From positions 1-41,243 of the forward strand of contig JAESSY010000019.1 in NCBI GenBank assembly GCA_016763855.1: 41,243 nucleotides of DNA. The letters run 5' to 3'. Every line of letters starts with the position of its first letter. Within the stretch, counting starts at the first letter, position 1. The notes below the pieces were generated by a model. It did no database searches. It was not told the DNA's origin and saw nothing but the letters and a program-made list of their open reading frames with translations. Position numbers and translations under genes: made by a program. Of the stretch, positions 1 through 7,555 are shown one piece after another. This DNA is from Pseudomonadales bacterium (GTDB taxonomy: Bacteria > Pseudomonadota > Gammaproteobacteria > Pseudomonadales > Azotimanducaceae).

Positions 1-70
1 AATATGGAATGGCCTCCGCGTTCGCTTCGGCAGAGTGGTAGTTGGTTGGTTCAGAGCGCCGCATCAATAA
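1..70 (+). CDS. 3' end of an unidentified cassette ORF
   Basis: An open frame enters from the left edge (codons in phase with base 2) and stops at TAA 68-70. The last 22 residues include the stretch NGLRVRFGRVVVGWFRAPHQ. No family is recognisable. The main support is that its stop lies inside the first bases of the attC site, the usual arrangement for an integron cassette gene; the deaminase cassette ends the same way at 1397-1399. The fragment is too short to exclude a chance open frame. Confidence 0.3.
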   Translation, partial: IWNGLRVRFGRVVVGWFRAPHQ

Positions 71-119
71 CAAGAAAAGGCAATGCGACGCTGACGCGCG
101 ATTGCTTTGGGCGTTATAA
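65..119 (+). other. attC recombination site 1 (integron cassette)
   Basis: A 55-bp imperfect palindrome. It opens with CAATAAC and closes with GTTATAA, so ATAAC pairs with GTTAT. The inner arms AAAGGCAAT (76-84) and GATTGCTTT pair except for one unpaired G, which is the extrahelical base typical of attC. The tip is GC-rich (GACGCTGACGCGC). The orientation (AAC on the left, GTT on the right) places attI and the integrase to the left, outside the window. Confidence 0.75.
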
Positions 120-155
120 GAAAACACGCTTTTTATACAGCCACGTTAGTGTTTG

Positions 156-428
156 CTAAAGTTGGCGTGATTCTTGGATTTCTTTTGTTAGCCAAACTTT
201 TATTAACGATTGATACGGCATATCGCGTTTATTGGCCTCTACCTTAATATTATCCAATAAACCTTCGGGCAATCTTAATGAAATTGTTTTAGTTGAAAGT
301 TTGAGGTTAGGTAAAACGGCGCGTTTGGCTTTGCTCAAATCCAGATATTCGCTTGAGTCGTGGCTCTCCCAAAATTTGCGCTCCATCTTTTCAGTTTTGA
401 AGTTTGGTATTTTCTTAAGCTTTGTCAT
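156..428 (-). CDS. brnA: BrnA-family antitoxin
   Basis: A 90-residue protein matching the BrnA antitoxin pattern: an N-terminal toxin-binding part with the FWESHDSSEYLD segment (about 19-30), then a ribbon-helix-helix DNA-binding C-terminus (TKTISLRLPEGLLDNIKVEA, about 46-65, followed by YQSLIKVWL). BrnA neutralises the BrnT RNase and represses its own operon. The start ATG (428) lies inside the last codons of brnT, a 14-base overlap that implies translational coupling. The pair is reversed relative to the cassette array and has its own promoter, as is common for toxin-antitoxin cassettes, which stabilise the array. Family assignment is from remembered motifs. Confidence 0.85.
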   Translation of the reverse strand: MTKLKKIPNFKTEKMERKFWESHDSSEYLDLSKAKRAVLPNLKLSTKTISLRLPEGLLDNIKVEANKRDMPYQSLIKVWLTKEIQESRQL

Positions 429-714
429 ATGTCATTCTCTCTTTACGATGCATATCCCTGGCGGAGACCACACGAATTAGTGTGTCACTCTGCCTTAAGG
501 TAAAAGCAATGTGTAGCTTGCGATCTTTGTCTGTTTTGACGTAGGCGTGGTATCTTGCTTCCCTGTTGCTGTGCTTTTCATCCAATAGGAGTAGTAATGG
601 GTCATTAAAAAATGCCTGTTCTGCTTCTGCTTGATTAACATTGTGTTTTTCAGAGCTTTTTCTGGAGTTACCATCATCCCATTCAAAACCGACAATTATT
701 CTAAAATCAATCAT
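415..714 (-). CDS. brnT: BrnT-family ribonuclease toxin
   Basis: A 99-residue RelE-like toxin. Family landmarks are the N-terminal FEWDDGNSRKSSEKHNV (the usual F-x-WD-xx-K-xxxNxxKHxV start), the acidic DPLLLLLDEKHS segment, RYHAYVKTD, and the C-terminal IRVVSARDMHRKERMTYD, which carries the conserved R-x-x-SAR-x-x-x-x-x-ER block. BrnT cleaves RNA and halts translation until it is bound by BrnA. The ATG at 714 is chosen over one 12 codons upstream because the family starts here and because the upstream codons would lie over the promoter and operator. The toxin-then-antitoxin order is normal for brnTA. Confidence 0.85.
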   Translation of the reverse strand: MIDFRIIVGFEWDDGNSRKSSEKHNVNQAEAEQAFFNDPLLLLLDEKHSNREARYHAYVKTDKDRKLHIAFTLRQSDTLIRVVSARDMHRKERMTYDKA

Positions 715-721
715 AAGATGT

Positions 722-750
722 ATATTGTAGCAATATACAATAACTGTCAA
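722..750 (-). promoter_or_regulatory. brnTA promoter with overlapping inverted repeat
   Basis: On the minus strand there is a perfect -35 box TTGACA (750-745). It is followed by TACAAT after 15 bp, or CAATAT after 17 bp. A perfect inverted repeat TATTGTA/TACAATA with a 6-bp spacer occupies 723-742, lies between the boxes and overlaps the -10 region. This fits autorepression by the ribbon-helix-helix antitoxin BrnA. Confidence 0.6.
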
Positions 751-755
751 GGCGG

Positions 756-815
756 CACTAACAAATGGCTCAACCGGACTTCGCTGCGCTCAGCGCGGTT
801 AGCCAGACGTTGAGG
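756..815 (+). other. attC recombination site 2 (integron cassette)
   Basis: It starts CACTAACAAATGGCTCAACC and ends at the GTT core (809-811). The arm TGGCTCAACC (766-775) pairs with GGTTAGCCA (797-805) except for one unpaired base, and the loop is GC-rich (GCTGCGCTCAGCGC). The beginning resembles well-known cassette sites in having TAACAA followed by TCAA and a GAC box. The bases after GTT belong to the inserted MITE-like element, so the original last bases of the R' box cannot be read. Confidence 0.75.
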
Positions 816-989
816 CTGTAGAAAAACAGTTGTTATATCGTTAGGCAGAATTAGTACGTGAACCAGAGATGCCTGAAATGTTTTTTAATTACATTAGTTG
901 CACAAAAAAACGCCTGAGAGTCTCTCTCAGCAAGATCAAATATGGCCAAAAGTCTCTAGCGTACTCGCTGGGGGTTTTTCTACAGCCTT
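812..989. mobile_element. MITE-like element sharing ends with the neighbouring IS
   Basis: About 178 bp bounded by inverted ends: GGCTGTAGAAAAAC on the left (814-827) and its complement GTTTTTCTACAGCC on the right (974-987). The same ends close the IS1182-like element at 1477-3104. There is no coding capacity beyond a short open frame, and a small internal hairpin CTGAGAG/CTCTCAG is present. The element starts immediately after the GTT core of attC2. The right flank reads GTA, so a GTT target duplication is at best degenerate. It is a likely non-autonomous derivative mobilised by the IS transposase. Confidence 0.65.
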
Positions 990-991
990 GT

Positions 992-1399
992 ATGGATATC
1001 GAGAAAGAATTGTACATAGCAGCGGTAGAGTTAGCTGAGAAGCGATATCCAAAGGGATGGGGCGGTGCGGCTGCTGTGAGAGTTGAATCTGGTAAAGTAT
1101 TAACCAGTGTAGCTCCCGACATCAAGAATGAATCGTTGGGTCTCTGTATGGAGGTTGGAGCGTACTTGGAAGCACATAAAATTGACGAAGTCGTGACTCA
1201 TTCCTTAAGTGTTTCGAGAGAAACAGAAAAATCTGAGTTTGTAATCTTAACACCATGCGGTGTCTGCCAGGAACGGTTGGTGCATTGGGGCGGCAACGTT
1301 CTCGCCGCTATAACGAACCCAGAAAATAAAGTGATTTTCAAAAACATTCGAGAACTTCAACCTCATCATTGGTCGGCTGTGAATGGTGAACAACTCTAA
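992..1399 (+). CDS. Cassette-borne cytidine-deaminase-like protein
   Basis: A 135-residue member of the cytidine deaminase fold. It has C52-M-E54 (the C/H-x-E zinc ligand plus proton-shuttle glutamate, in LCMEVGAYLE) and P-C89-G-V-C92, the PCxxC zinc motif. The size and the Cys-x-Glu form recall blasticidin-S-deaminase and free-nucleoside deaminases, but the substrate cannot be assigned. The ATG at 992 is preferred: an in-frame ATG at 869 would add 41 residues encoded almost wholly by the inserted MITE. The MITE ends 2 bases before this ATG, so the native ribosome site is lost and no good one is visible. The stop lies within attC3, confirming a cassette gene. Confidence 0.75.
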   Translation: MDIEKELYIAAVELAEKRYPKGWGGAAAVRVESGKVLTSVAPDIKNESLGLCMEVGAYLEAHKIDEVVTHSLSVSRETEKSEFVILTPCGVCQERLVHWGGNVLAAITNPENKVIFKNIRELQPHHWSAVNGEQL

Positions 1400-1480
1400 C
1401 AAAACAATTAATTCGTTCCCTTTGGTCACTTGGACGTTACGCAGCAAGCTGCTACGCGCCAATTATTGTAGGCGTTGAGG
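1394..1480 (+). other. attC recombination site 3 (integron cassette)
   Basis: It starts CTCTAACAAAACAATTAATT (1394) and reaches the core GGCGTT (1471-1476). ACAATTAATT (1403-1412) pairs with AATTATTGT (1461-1469) with one extra T left unpaired, and the tip is GCAGCAAGCTGC. The deaminase stop codon lies in its first bases. The expected complement of the R'' box after GTT would be AGAG, but GAGGCTG follows, which is the end of the IS. The site is therefore interrupted at its crossover. Confidence 0.7.
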
Positions 1481-3104
1481 CTGTAGAATAACTCCCTAAA
1501 ACACATCCCCTCTGATATAATGTTAGCATGATTATCCTGTTGAGATTAACTATGCCCCGTTTCAAAGACTATAACTATAGTCAGCACATTATGCTGGTCA
1601 TTAGCTTAGAAGAACAACTTCAACCTAGTAGTTTTTGGACTATTCACCATTTAATCAGTGATAAAATTGATCTCAGCGCTTTTCATGCTGATTATTGCAA
1701 TGATAAAATCGGACGGCCTGCCTATGATCCAGCGCTATTGCTCCAGATTGTCTTGTTTGCTTATTACAAAGGGATTACCTCAAGCCGACAGATTGAGTGG
1801 TCGTGCCTCAATAATATTGCCGAACGCGGCCCGATTTAAGGCCTTGTCCTGCGACCTAGTGCCACATTGGACCAGTATGTCGCTTTTGTTTCTGGCCATA
1901 CTGCTGCCATTACCGAAGTCTTTGAGCAAGTCTTGCTGGTTTGTGATCAACAAGGATTGTTAGGCCATGAACCCCTTGCCATTGACGGTTGTAAAATGTC
2001 ATCTAATGCAGCTAAGGAATGGTCTGGCACACTTAAAGAATTGGGTGATAAACAGATCAAGCTAAAACATCAAATCGAGTACCATTTGGCAGGACATAAA
2101 AAAACAAGATCAACAAAACGACACAGATCAAATGGCGCGACACGAACAGGCCATCTCAACTTTGAACAAAGCGGCCGATAAGGTTGAACGTTTTCTCGCG
2201 AGCGCTTCTAAGCGAATGGGTAAAGGTAAGAAACCTAAAGAGGTAAAAAGCAATATTACCGACAATGAAAGTGCCAAGATGACAACCAGTAAGGGCACAA
2301 TCCAAGGTTACAGTGGTGTCGGAACGGTGGATAAAAAACATCAGATCATCGTGTATGCGACTGCCTTTGGTGAAGGACAAGAACATCATGCCTTACAGCC
2401 TGTGCTAAAGAAGGTAGCTGCGCGTTACAGACGATTGGACATCAATAGTGACATTCTAAAAGATATTATTGTCACAGCGGATACAGGTTTTGCTAACGAA
2501 GCAAACATGACCTACCTGCATGAGAATAAGATTAATGGTTATATCCCCGAGAATCAGTTTCGGTCTCGAGATCCGAAATTCCAAGATAGAAAAACAAAAC
2601 ATCCTCAATGGACGCGCCAGAACCGAAAGCCAACGAATCAGTTCCCGGCATCTGTATTCAATTTTGATCCAGTGAGTAAAACTTGCCAGTTTCCTGCTGA
2701 AGAGGATATGTGGTTAAAGAAAGAAGGAATAGATGCGCGAGGGAATCTAAAATTGTTTTTTGAAGGAAGAATATCAAAGTGCCGAGACTGCCCGCTGAAA
2801 AAGACCTGCATGCGCAATCCTGATTCAGCCGATACTCGTAAAGGACAAACGTGAACCCACCTATACCGATTGGATGAAGCATCGTGTTGATAGTGAGGAG
2901 GGTAAGCGTATTTATGGGCATAGGATGTCGGTTGTAGAACCGGTCTTTGGTAACGTGGGTTACAATAAGAGACTCAATCGTTTCTCGTTAAGAGGAAAAA
3001 CAAAGGTTAATGCGCAATGGAAAGAAATAGGACGAGAGGTCGAGATATAGTGAAATCGTTTGTTAATAATCGGAAAGTCCTGAAATGGGTTTTTCTACAG
3101 CCTC
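1477..3104 (+). mobile_element. IS1182-like insertion sequence
   Basis: A 1628-bp element. Its ends are GAGGCTGTAGAATAACTCCC on the left and, read inward from the right, GAGGCTGTAGAAAAACCC. It is flanked by GTT on both sides (1474-1476 and 3105-3107), a possible 3-bp target duplication that coincides with the attC3 crossover triplet. A -10 hexamer TATAAT (1516-1521) lies just inside the left end and could drive the transposase. The single gene has the DUF772-plus-DDE layout of IS1182-type transposases but is frameshifted. Confidence 0.8.
1552..3050 (+). pseudogene. Frameshifted IS1182-family transposase
   Basis: Reading across frames gives a protein of about 490 residues. The N-terminal DUF772-like part contains GRPAYDPALLLQIVLFAYYKG. 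The first catalytic Asp is in IDGCKM, the second in TADTGFANEA, and the Glu in EPVFGNVGYNKR near the end. There is also a Cys cluster CRDCPLKKTC. At least four frame breaks are visible: near 1822-1835 (GAACGCGGCCCGA disrupts NIAFKAL), near 1862-1875, an A-run near 2098-2105, and near 2848-2855. ATG 1552 (MPRFKD) is preferred over 1528. An active transposase is unlikely unless several breaks are sequencing errors. Confidence 0.8.
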
Positions 3105-3275
3105 GTTCGGATGTTCACTACGCTTTGTGAATGTCGCACAGCTTGGTCATTGGAATTTGTGACACCCAAGATTCATCCAATGTCATTGAATTGAATCGAC
3201 ATATTCCTACAGTGATCTCGGGCAATTTCCTAAATGCAGGGTGTCCTGATTTACATCCTAAAAAATTCGAAATCA
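3105..3275. other. Post-IS remnant without a supported gene
   Basis: 171 bp between the IS and the GST gene. It begins with GTTCGG, the probable continuation of the interrupted cassette, and includes an imperfect small stem (GTTCAC 3113-3118 with GTGAAT 3127-3132) reminiscent of an attC tip but without matching outer boxes. An open frame from 3131 overlaps the GST gene tail and resembles nothing known to me. Confidence 0.3.
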
Positions 3276-3872
3276 TCAATGCCAAGCGACGTCATGGCTT
3301 AGTTGATACGCCGGTCGATCTTTGATACGTCGCACATAAGCGGCCACTTTGGCAGTGGGAGATGCCAACCAACCAAACTGCACGGCGAAATCCAGCAGAC
3401 CGCCAAATACAACATCGGCAGCAGTAAATTGAGCACCAAGAGCCCATTCGGTTTCTGGCGTCATCGATTCAATAGTAGCAAGGCATCGCTCTAAGTCGCC
3501 AAAGCCTGCAGATTGAGCCGAGTAATCTTCTACTTTCGACTGGGTAAAAGTGAACATCGGCTCTAGGGTTGTTCCTGGCACGAACAGATACCGATAGTAA
3601 CTACCGCGATCGCTGGAATCCGCCGCCGGAGCTAGGCCCTTCTCAGGATACTTGTCTGCGAGGTACGCGCAAATGGCGGCGACCTCAGTAACAATAATGT
3701 CTCCATCCACTAGTGTGGGGATCTTTCCCATGGGATTGATCGCGCGGTACTCCGGCGTGCTTGATTCGCCCTTAGTGAAATCAACGACAATCTGTTCATG
3801 CTCCACACCCAACTCGGTAAGCATCCAGTGCGTAGTTACAGCGCGACTCATTGCATTATAGTAATGCTTCAT
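3276..3872 (-). CDS. Glutathione S-transferase family protein
   Basis: A 198-residue cytosolic GST. The N-terminal thioredoxin-like domain (about 1-77) has NPMGKIPTLVDGD, the conserved cis-Pro segment that contacts glutathione, and TEVAAICAYLADKYP, corresponding to the E-S-x-A-I helix. The C-terminal helical domain has FTAADVVFGG, the usual D-containing capping motif. Such enzymes conjugate or reduce electrophiles; the substrate is unknown. The gene is divergent from the M28 peptidase gene, with a perfect palindrome between them. Minus-strand TATAGT (3908-3903) could be its -10 box. It lies next to the cassette array but no attC follows it, so it may or may not be accessory. Confidence 0.85.
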   Translation of the reverse strand: MKHYYNAMSRAVTTHWMLTELGVEHEQIVVDFTKGESSTPEYRAINPMGKIPTLVDGDIIVTEVAAICAYLADKYPEKGLAPAADSSDRGSYYRYLFVPGTTLEPMFTFTQSKVEDYSAQSAGFGDLERCLATIESMTPETEWALGAQFTAADVVFGGLLDFAVQFGWLASPTAKVAAYVRRIKDRPAYQLSHDVAWH

Positions 3873-3915
3873 AGTGGTATGTTCCTAGACCCTTGCATTA
3901 GTACTATACAATAGC

Positions 3916-3941
3916 CCTACTGACAGCGTGTTGTCAGTAGG
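3916..3941. promoter_or_regulatory. Palindromic candidate operator between GST and M28 genes
   Basis: A perfect 10-bp inverted repeat, CCTACTGACA and TGTCAGTAGG, with a 6-bp spacer, lies upstream of the divergent GST gene and close to its presumed -10 box. No T-tract follows on either strand, so a repressor-type operator fits better than a terminator. The regulator is unknown. Confidence 0.4.
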
Positions 3942-4064
3942 TGATAAGTGTAGATCACCCTGTAGGGTCGCCGTCGGGCCAGGTGTTTACTTCCTGTTGT
4001 AAAAAGTTCTCAATTTGCGTTTAATTAAGGTTCTTGAATCCCCAACCAACATACAGAGATTAAG

Positions 4065-5474
4065 ATGAATAAATTTCTAAAATACGGTTTGTCACTGAGC
4101 TTGGCTATAAGTTCCCTTCAAGTTATCGCGGAGGAAGTGTCATTTGTTAGTGATCAACAGCGTGCGACTGCTGAAGCACTAATCGAGAATGCCTTAGAGA
4201 GCGACCTTGCTTATCGCATTGTTGAGTCATTAACAACCGAAATTGGCGCTCGTATGGCGGGTACCGAGGCTGAAGAACGTGCTCGGGTATGGGCAAAGTC
4301 ACTCGGAGAAGAACTGGGTTTTGATCGCGTTACAGTCGAAGATTTCACCATGCCTTATTGGAACCGAGGTGAGATGAAGGTGTCTTTAATCTCTCCTTAT
4401 GAACAGCATTTACATGGCACTGCGTTGGGTGGTAGTGGCGCATCAAAAGGTTCGATCAGCGCTGATGTTGTTTATTTTCGCTCGATTAATGATCTGAAAA
4501 AAGTCAAAGACGGTGACTTGAAAGGCAAGGTGGCCTTCGTTGACGGTGATAAAATGGTTAAAAGCCAAACTGGCGCTGGTTATGGTCCAGCAAATCAGCG
4601 TCGCCAAATTGGTTGGCAACATGCTGAACGAGCTGGCGCCAAAGCGTTACTTGTTCGTTCTGTTGGGTCAGCCTCACGTCGTTTTCCGCATACGGGAATG
4701 ATGAGTTCAAAAGACGGCGAATGGGCGGCGATTCCGGTTGTTGCTTTGTCAAACCCCGATGCGGATCAGTTGCGACGTTTGCATGCATTAGGTAAAAAAA
4801 TGAAAGTGAAACTCAAGTCGAGTGCACAGTGGAAGCGTGAAGTGAGCAGTGGCAATGTTGTGATGGACTTCATTGGTAGCGAAAAACCAGAAGAGATTGT
4901 GCTCATTGCTGGCCATTTAGACAGCTGGGACCTAGGCACGGGTGCAATAGATGACGGTGCGGGTGTGGCGATAACAATGGCCGCTGCGGTGTTGATTTCC
5001 GAGTTACCTAAGCGACCCAAAAGAACTGTTCGAGTTGTTCTGTTTGGTGCCGAAGAAGTTGGTCTGCTTGGTGCAATAGCTTATGCCGAAAAGCATGCAG
5101 AAAGCTTGAAAAATCATGTGCTTGCTACGGAGTCTGACTTTGGAGCCCGGACGGTTTGGCAGCTTAATTCTAATGTCAGCAAGGCTGCTACTTTATTGAT
5201 TGATGAAATTGGTAAAGTGTTAGCACCTTTGGATATTGTACGTGGTGGAAGCGATGTCAAAGGTGGCAGGCCAGATATTATTCCTATGGCAGCTAAAGGT
5301 GTGCCAACTATTCGATTGAGTCAGAATGGCATGGATTACTTTGATTTTCATCACACGCCTGACGACACTTTAGATAAAATTATTCCGAGTGAATTAGCTC
5401 AAAATGTTGCGGCGTATGCGGCGACAATTTACTTAGTCGCCGATTCGGATGTCGAGTTTAGACGCGCTGAATAG
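4065..5474 (+). CDS. Secreted M28-family zinc aminopeptidase
   Basis: A 469-residue exported peptidase. A signal peptide occupies about residues 1-22 (KKF-type start, hydrophobic core, cut near VIA-EE). A PA-like insert follows (about 120-250). The zinc peptidase domain has its ligands in order: H283 (AGHLDSWD), D296 (DDGAG), the catalytic E330 with E331 (GAEEVGLLG), D358 (ESDFGA), and H429/H430 (FHHTPDDT). All residues needed for two zinc ions appear present. It likely trims peptides in the periplasm or outside the cell. It is monocistronic, followed by a stem-loop. Confidence 0.9.
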   Translation: MNKFLKYGLSLSLAISSLQVIAEEVSFVSDQQRATAEALIENALESDLAYRIVESLTTEIGARMAGTEAEERARVWAKSLGEELGFDRVTVEDFTMPYWNRGEMKVSLISPYEQHLHGTALGGSGASKGSISADVVYFRSINDLKKVKDGDLKGKVAFVDGDKMVKSQTGAGYGPANQRRQIGWQHAERAGAKALLVRSVGSASRRFPHTGMMSSKDGEWAAIPVVALSNPDADQLRRLHALGKKMKVKLKSSAQWKREVSSGNVVMDFIGSEKPEEIVLIAGHLDSWDLGTGAIDDGAGVAITMAAAVLISELPKRPKRTVRVVLFGAEEVGLLGAIAYAEKHAESLKNHVLATESDFGARTVWQLNSNVSKAATLLIDEIGKVLAPLDIVRGGSDVKGGRPDIIPMAAKGVPTIRLSQNGMDYFDFHHTPDDTLDKIIPSELAQNVAAYAATIYLVADSDVEFRRAE

Positions 5475-5494
5475 TTTCGACATTTGACTGAAAC

Positions 5495-5521
5495 GGAGCG
5501 CTAGTTAAGTGTTAGCGCTCC
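5495..5521. terminator. Stem-loop between convergent M28 and GH20 genes
   Basis: A perfect 9-bp stem, GGAGCGCTA and TAGCGCTCC, with a 9-nt loop, lies 20 bases after the M28 stop and 9 bases beyond the end of the minus-strand GH20 gene. There is no strong T-tract on either strand, so it may act as a bidirectional mRNA 3' end structure rather than a classic intrinsic terminator. Confidence 0.45.
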
Positions 5522-5530
5522 TGTGCCGGA

Positions 5531-7374
5531 CTAGTTGAAATGTCTGCTGAGTTTGCTCAATCTCATTGTGCTTTCCGCTAAACCACCTGGACGATTTCTA
5601 CCCAGCCACAATCTTTGGTGATTATTGATTATCCCTGCTAGATCTTGCCGAAGGCTCTTGCTGTTAATCTTCTGTCCACGACGCTGTCTTAACTTGTTGA
5701 TGCCAAGATTCGCCATCGCTATGGCATTGTCAATTTCTCCTCTTAAAAGTGCGCCATCATCCTGCTCGCCTGCGGGGTTGATTAGACTCAGTTGAGACCG
5801 AATTTCCCCAAAAGAATCTGCGCATCGAGCTAAATTATTCTCGCTTAAAGAGGGGGCTTCAATTTTTGAGGAGAAGAGCAAACCGTTGAATATTGTCGCA
5901 TTAGGCACTTCAGTTTGCGCCAGATCTGTCACCCTGCCCAAGTCCATGATTAATTTTGCACTTAAGCCGCTTTGCTCCTGAAAGAAGATTTGGTTAAGCA
6001 TATCGATATGATCAATTGATTTGCTGCCTTTGTGATTCCAACTTTCACAAGCCCCCAACGCAAAACCCGGATAACTGAGGGGAAGGTATTGGTGGTGGCC
6101 ATGATCGCCCCAATCGGTGACAAGAAATCCGACAGCATCAAAACGTAAACCATTTCTGGCTGCATTTGATTGATTCTTAATCATGTTCGATGTTCTGCCC
6201 GTTAGGCTGTTCCATGATGAAGTACCTGGGCAAACATAGTAAGGGATGTTTTGTTTGGCAATTTGCTCACACTCTCGTTTAAATGGATGGTTCCCTTCGT
6301 AGCCCCAGTTCATGACGGTAAGATCTTTTGACAAGGTGCGGAGGCTTTCTGGTTGTTTGAGGATAATGTCACTCCAGAACATCATTTTTTTGCCATGTTT
6401 CTCGCTTAGTTTTTTTATCTTTAACATAAAATCGATATAAACTTGGGTGGTACCTTGCGATTTGCACGTTCCGCACTCCATCCTTTACCTAACTCCCAAG
6501 GTTCGTCACCACCGACATTGAAGTGCTGACTCTCAAATAAAGGCAGGTACTCTGCATATAATTCATTCAGCAGGTTTAGACTCTTTCTATTCGGTTTTAG
6601 GGTGCTACCAAAAGGCACCTGACTTTGGTCAACCGGATGGATAAAACCCTCAGGACATTCAGCATAAGCTTTATAGTCGGGATGTCTTAACCAGCGTTCA
6701 AAATGACCGAAACAATTTAGATTGGGGACGAGTTCAATGTATCTTGATTGGCAATACTGATGTATTTCCATCATATCCATTGCGGTATAAGGAGAGGCAT
6801 TCGCCCAAACGGTAGGGTGCTGACTAAAAGCGAAAGTGTGTTCAGTGTAGAGCTGTAATTGGTTGTATTTCAAATCAGCGAATCTATCGATAAGATGCTT
6901 CAATGTTTTGATGCTGGGGACCTTTGTCCGACTGTTATCGAGCATGATACCGCGATGTTTGAAGTCGGGCTCATCACTTATCTCGAAATAGGGCAGATCT
7001 CTTCCTGATTGTTGAAGGATTTGTTTAAGACTCATCAGTCCACGATAAAGGCCTTGTTCAGCGCTTGCGCTCAATTGGATGCCGGTAGAGGAATTAGTCA
7101 AATGATAGCTTTCGGGATGTTTAGATTTAGCTTTGCTAATGTGAATCCTCAGCAGGCATTTCTCTTGTTTAACTTGACCGTAGCTCAATTCAAGATTTCG
7201 GTCGCTTTCAGACACGAATCGTTGAAGAGCCGCATTAAAGGTCGCGCTGTGATGATGCGTAAGTTTTATAAAGTTGCGCTCAGTTAATTCGAGCCGGGAT
7301 CGATGATATTTAGCCTGCTTTGGTGGCGGATATATCCGGATTTTCATTCTTTTCCCTGACATTTTTTTGCCCAT
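5531..7374 (-). pseudogene. GH20 beta-N-acetylhexosaminidase-like gene with a frameshift
   Basis: Two overlapping frames make one glycoside hydrolase of about 610 residues. The upstream frame holds a GH20b-like N-terminus, the RGIMLDNSRTKVPS start of the barrel, and the catalytic Asp-Glu pair in HFNVGGDEPWEL. The downstream frame continues with VYIDFMLK, MMFWSDIIL, VMNWGYEGN and VTDWGDHGHHQYLPLSYPG. The switch needs one missing base at about 6445-6460 (minus strand, near AATCGCAAGGTACC). There is no signal peptide, so a cytoplasmic enzyme acting on imported chitin or peptidoglycan oligosaccharides is inferred. The start may be ATG 7374 or, with a better ribosome site (AGGGAAAAGA), ATG 7347. 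It is real decay or a single-base assembly error. Confidence 0.75.
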
Positions 7375-7493
7375 GATGCCCTACTCTGGTCCGCCTGAGT
7401 AGTTGTTGGGATTATGAAGTGTAATTTCTGCAATTTAGGGTTAAATGGAGGCAGAATAAGTTGTTGTTTTAAAAGAAGATAACTACAGTATCG

Positions 7494-7537
7494 TTACGAT
7501 ATTACAAAGATGTTACAATTTAATTACATGACCTTAC
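7494..7537 (+). promoter_or_regulatory. Phased TTAC direct repeats upstream of the diguanylate cyclase
   Basis: TTAC recurs at 7494, 7502, 7513, 7524 and 7534. The last four are spaced 11, 11 and 10 bp, one helical turn each, and mostly read TTACA. This geometry resembles tandem direct-repeat sites of OmpR/PhoB-type response regulators. It lies 20-60 bp before the cyclase start. Confidence 0.35.
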
Positions 7538-7555
7538 ATTTGCCAGTCACTTGAT

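Noticed and set aside
869-991. N-terminal extension of the deaminase from ATG 869
   Set aside because: It is encoded almost entirely by the MITE-like element, and the family fold begins after ATG 992.
3131-3325. 64-residue open frame on the plus strand
   Set aside because: It has no ribosome site and no known family, and it overlaps the GST gene end in antisense.
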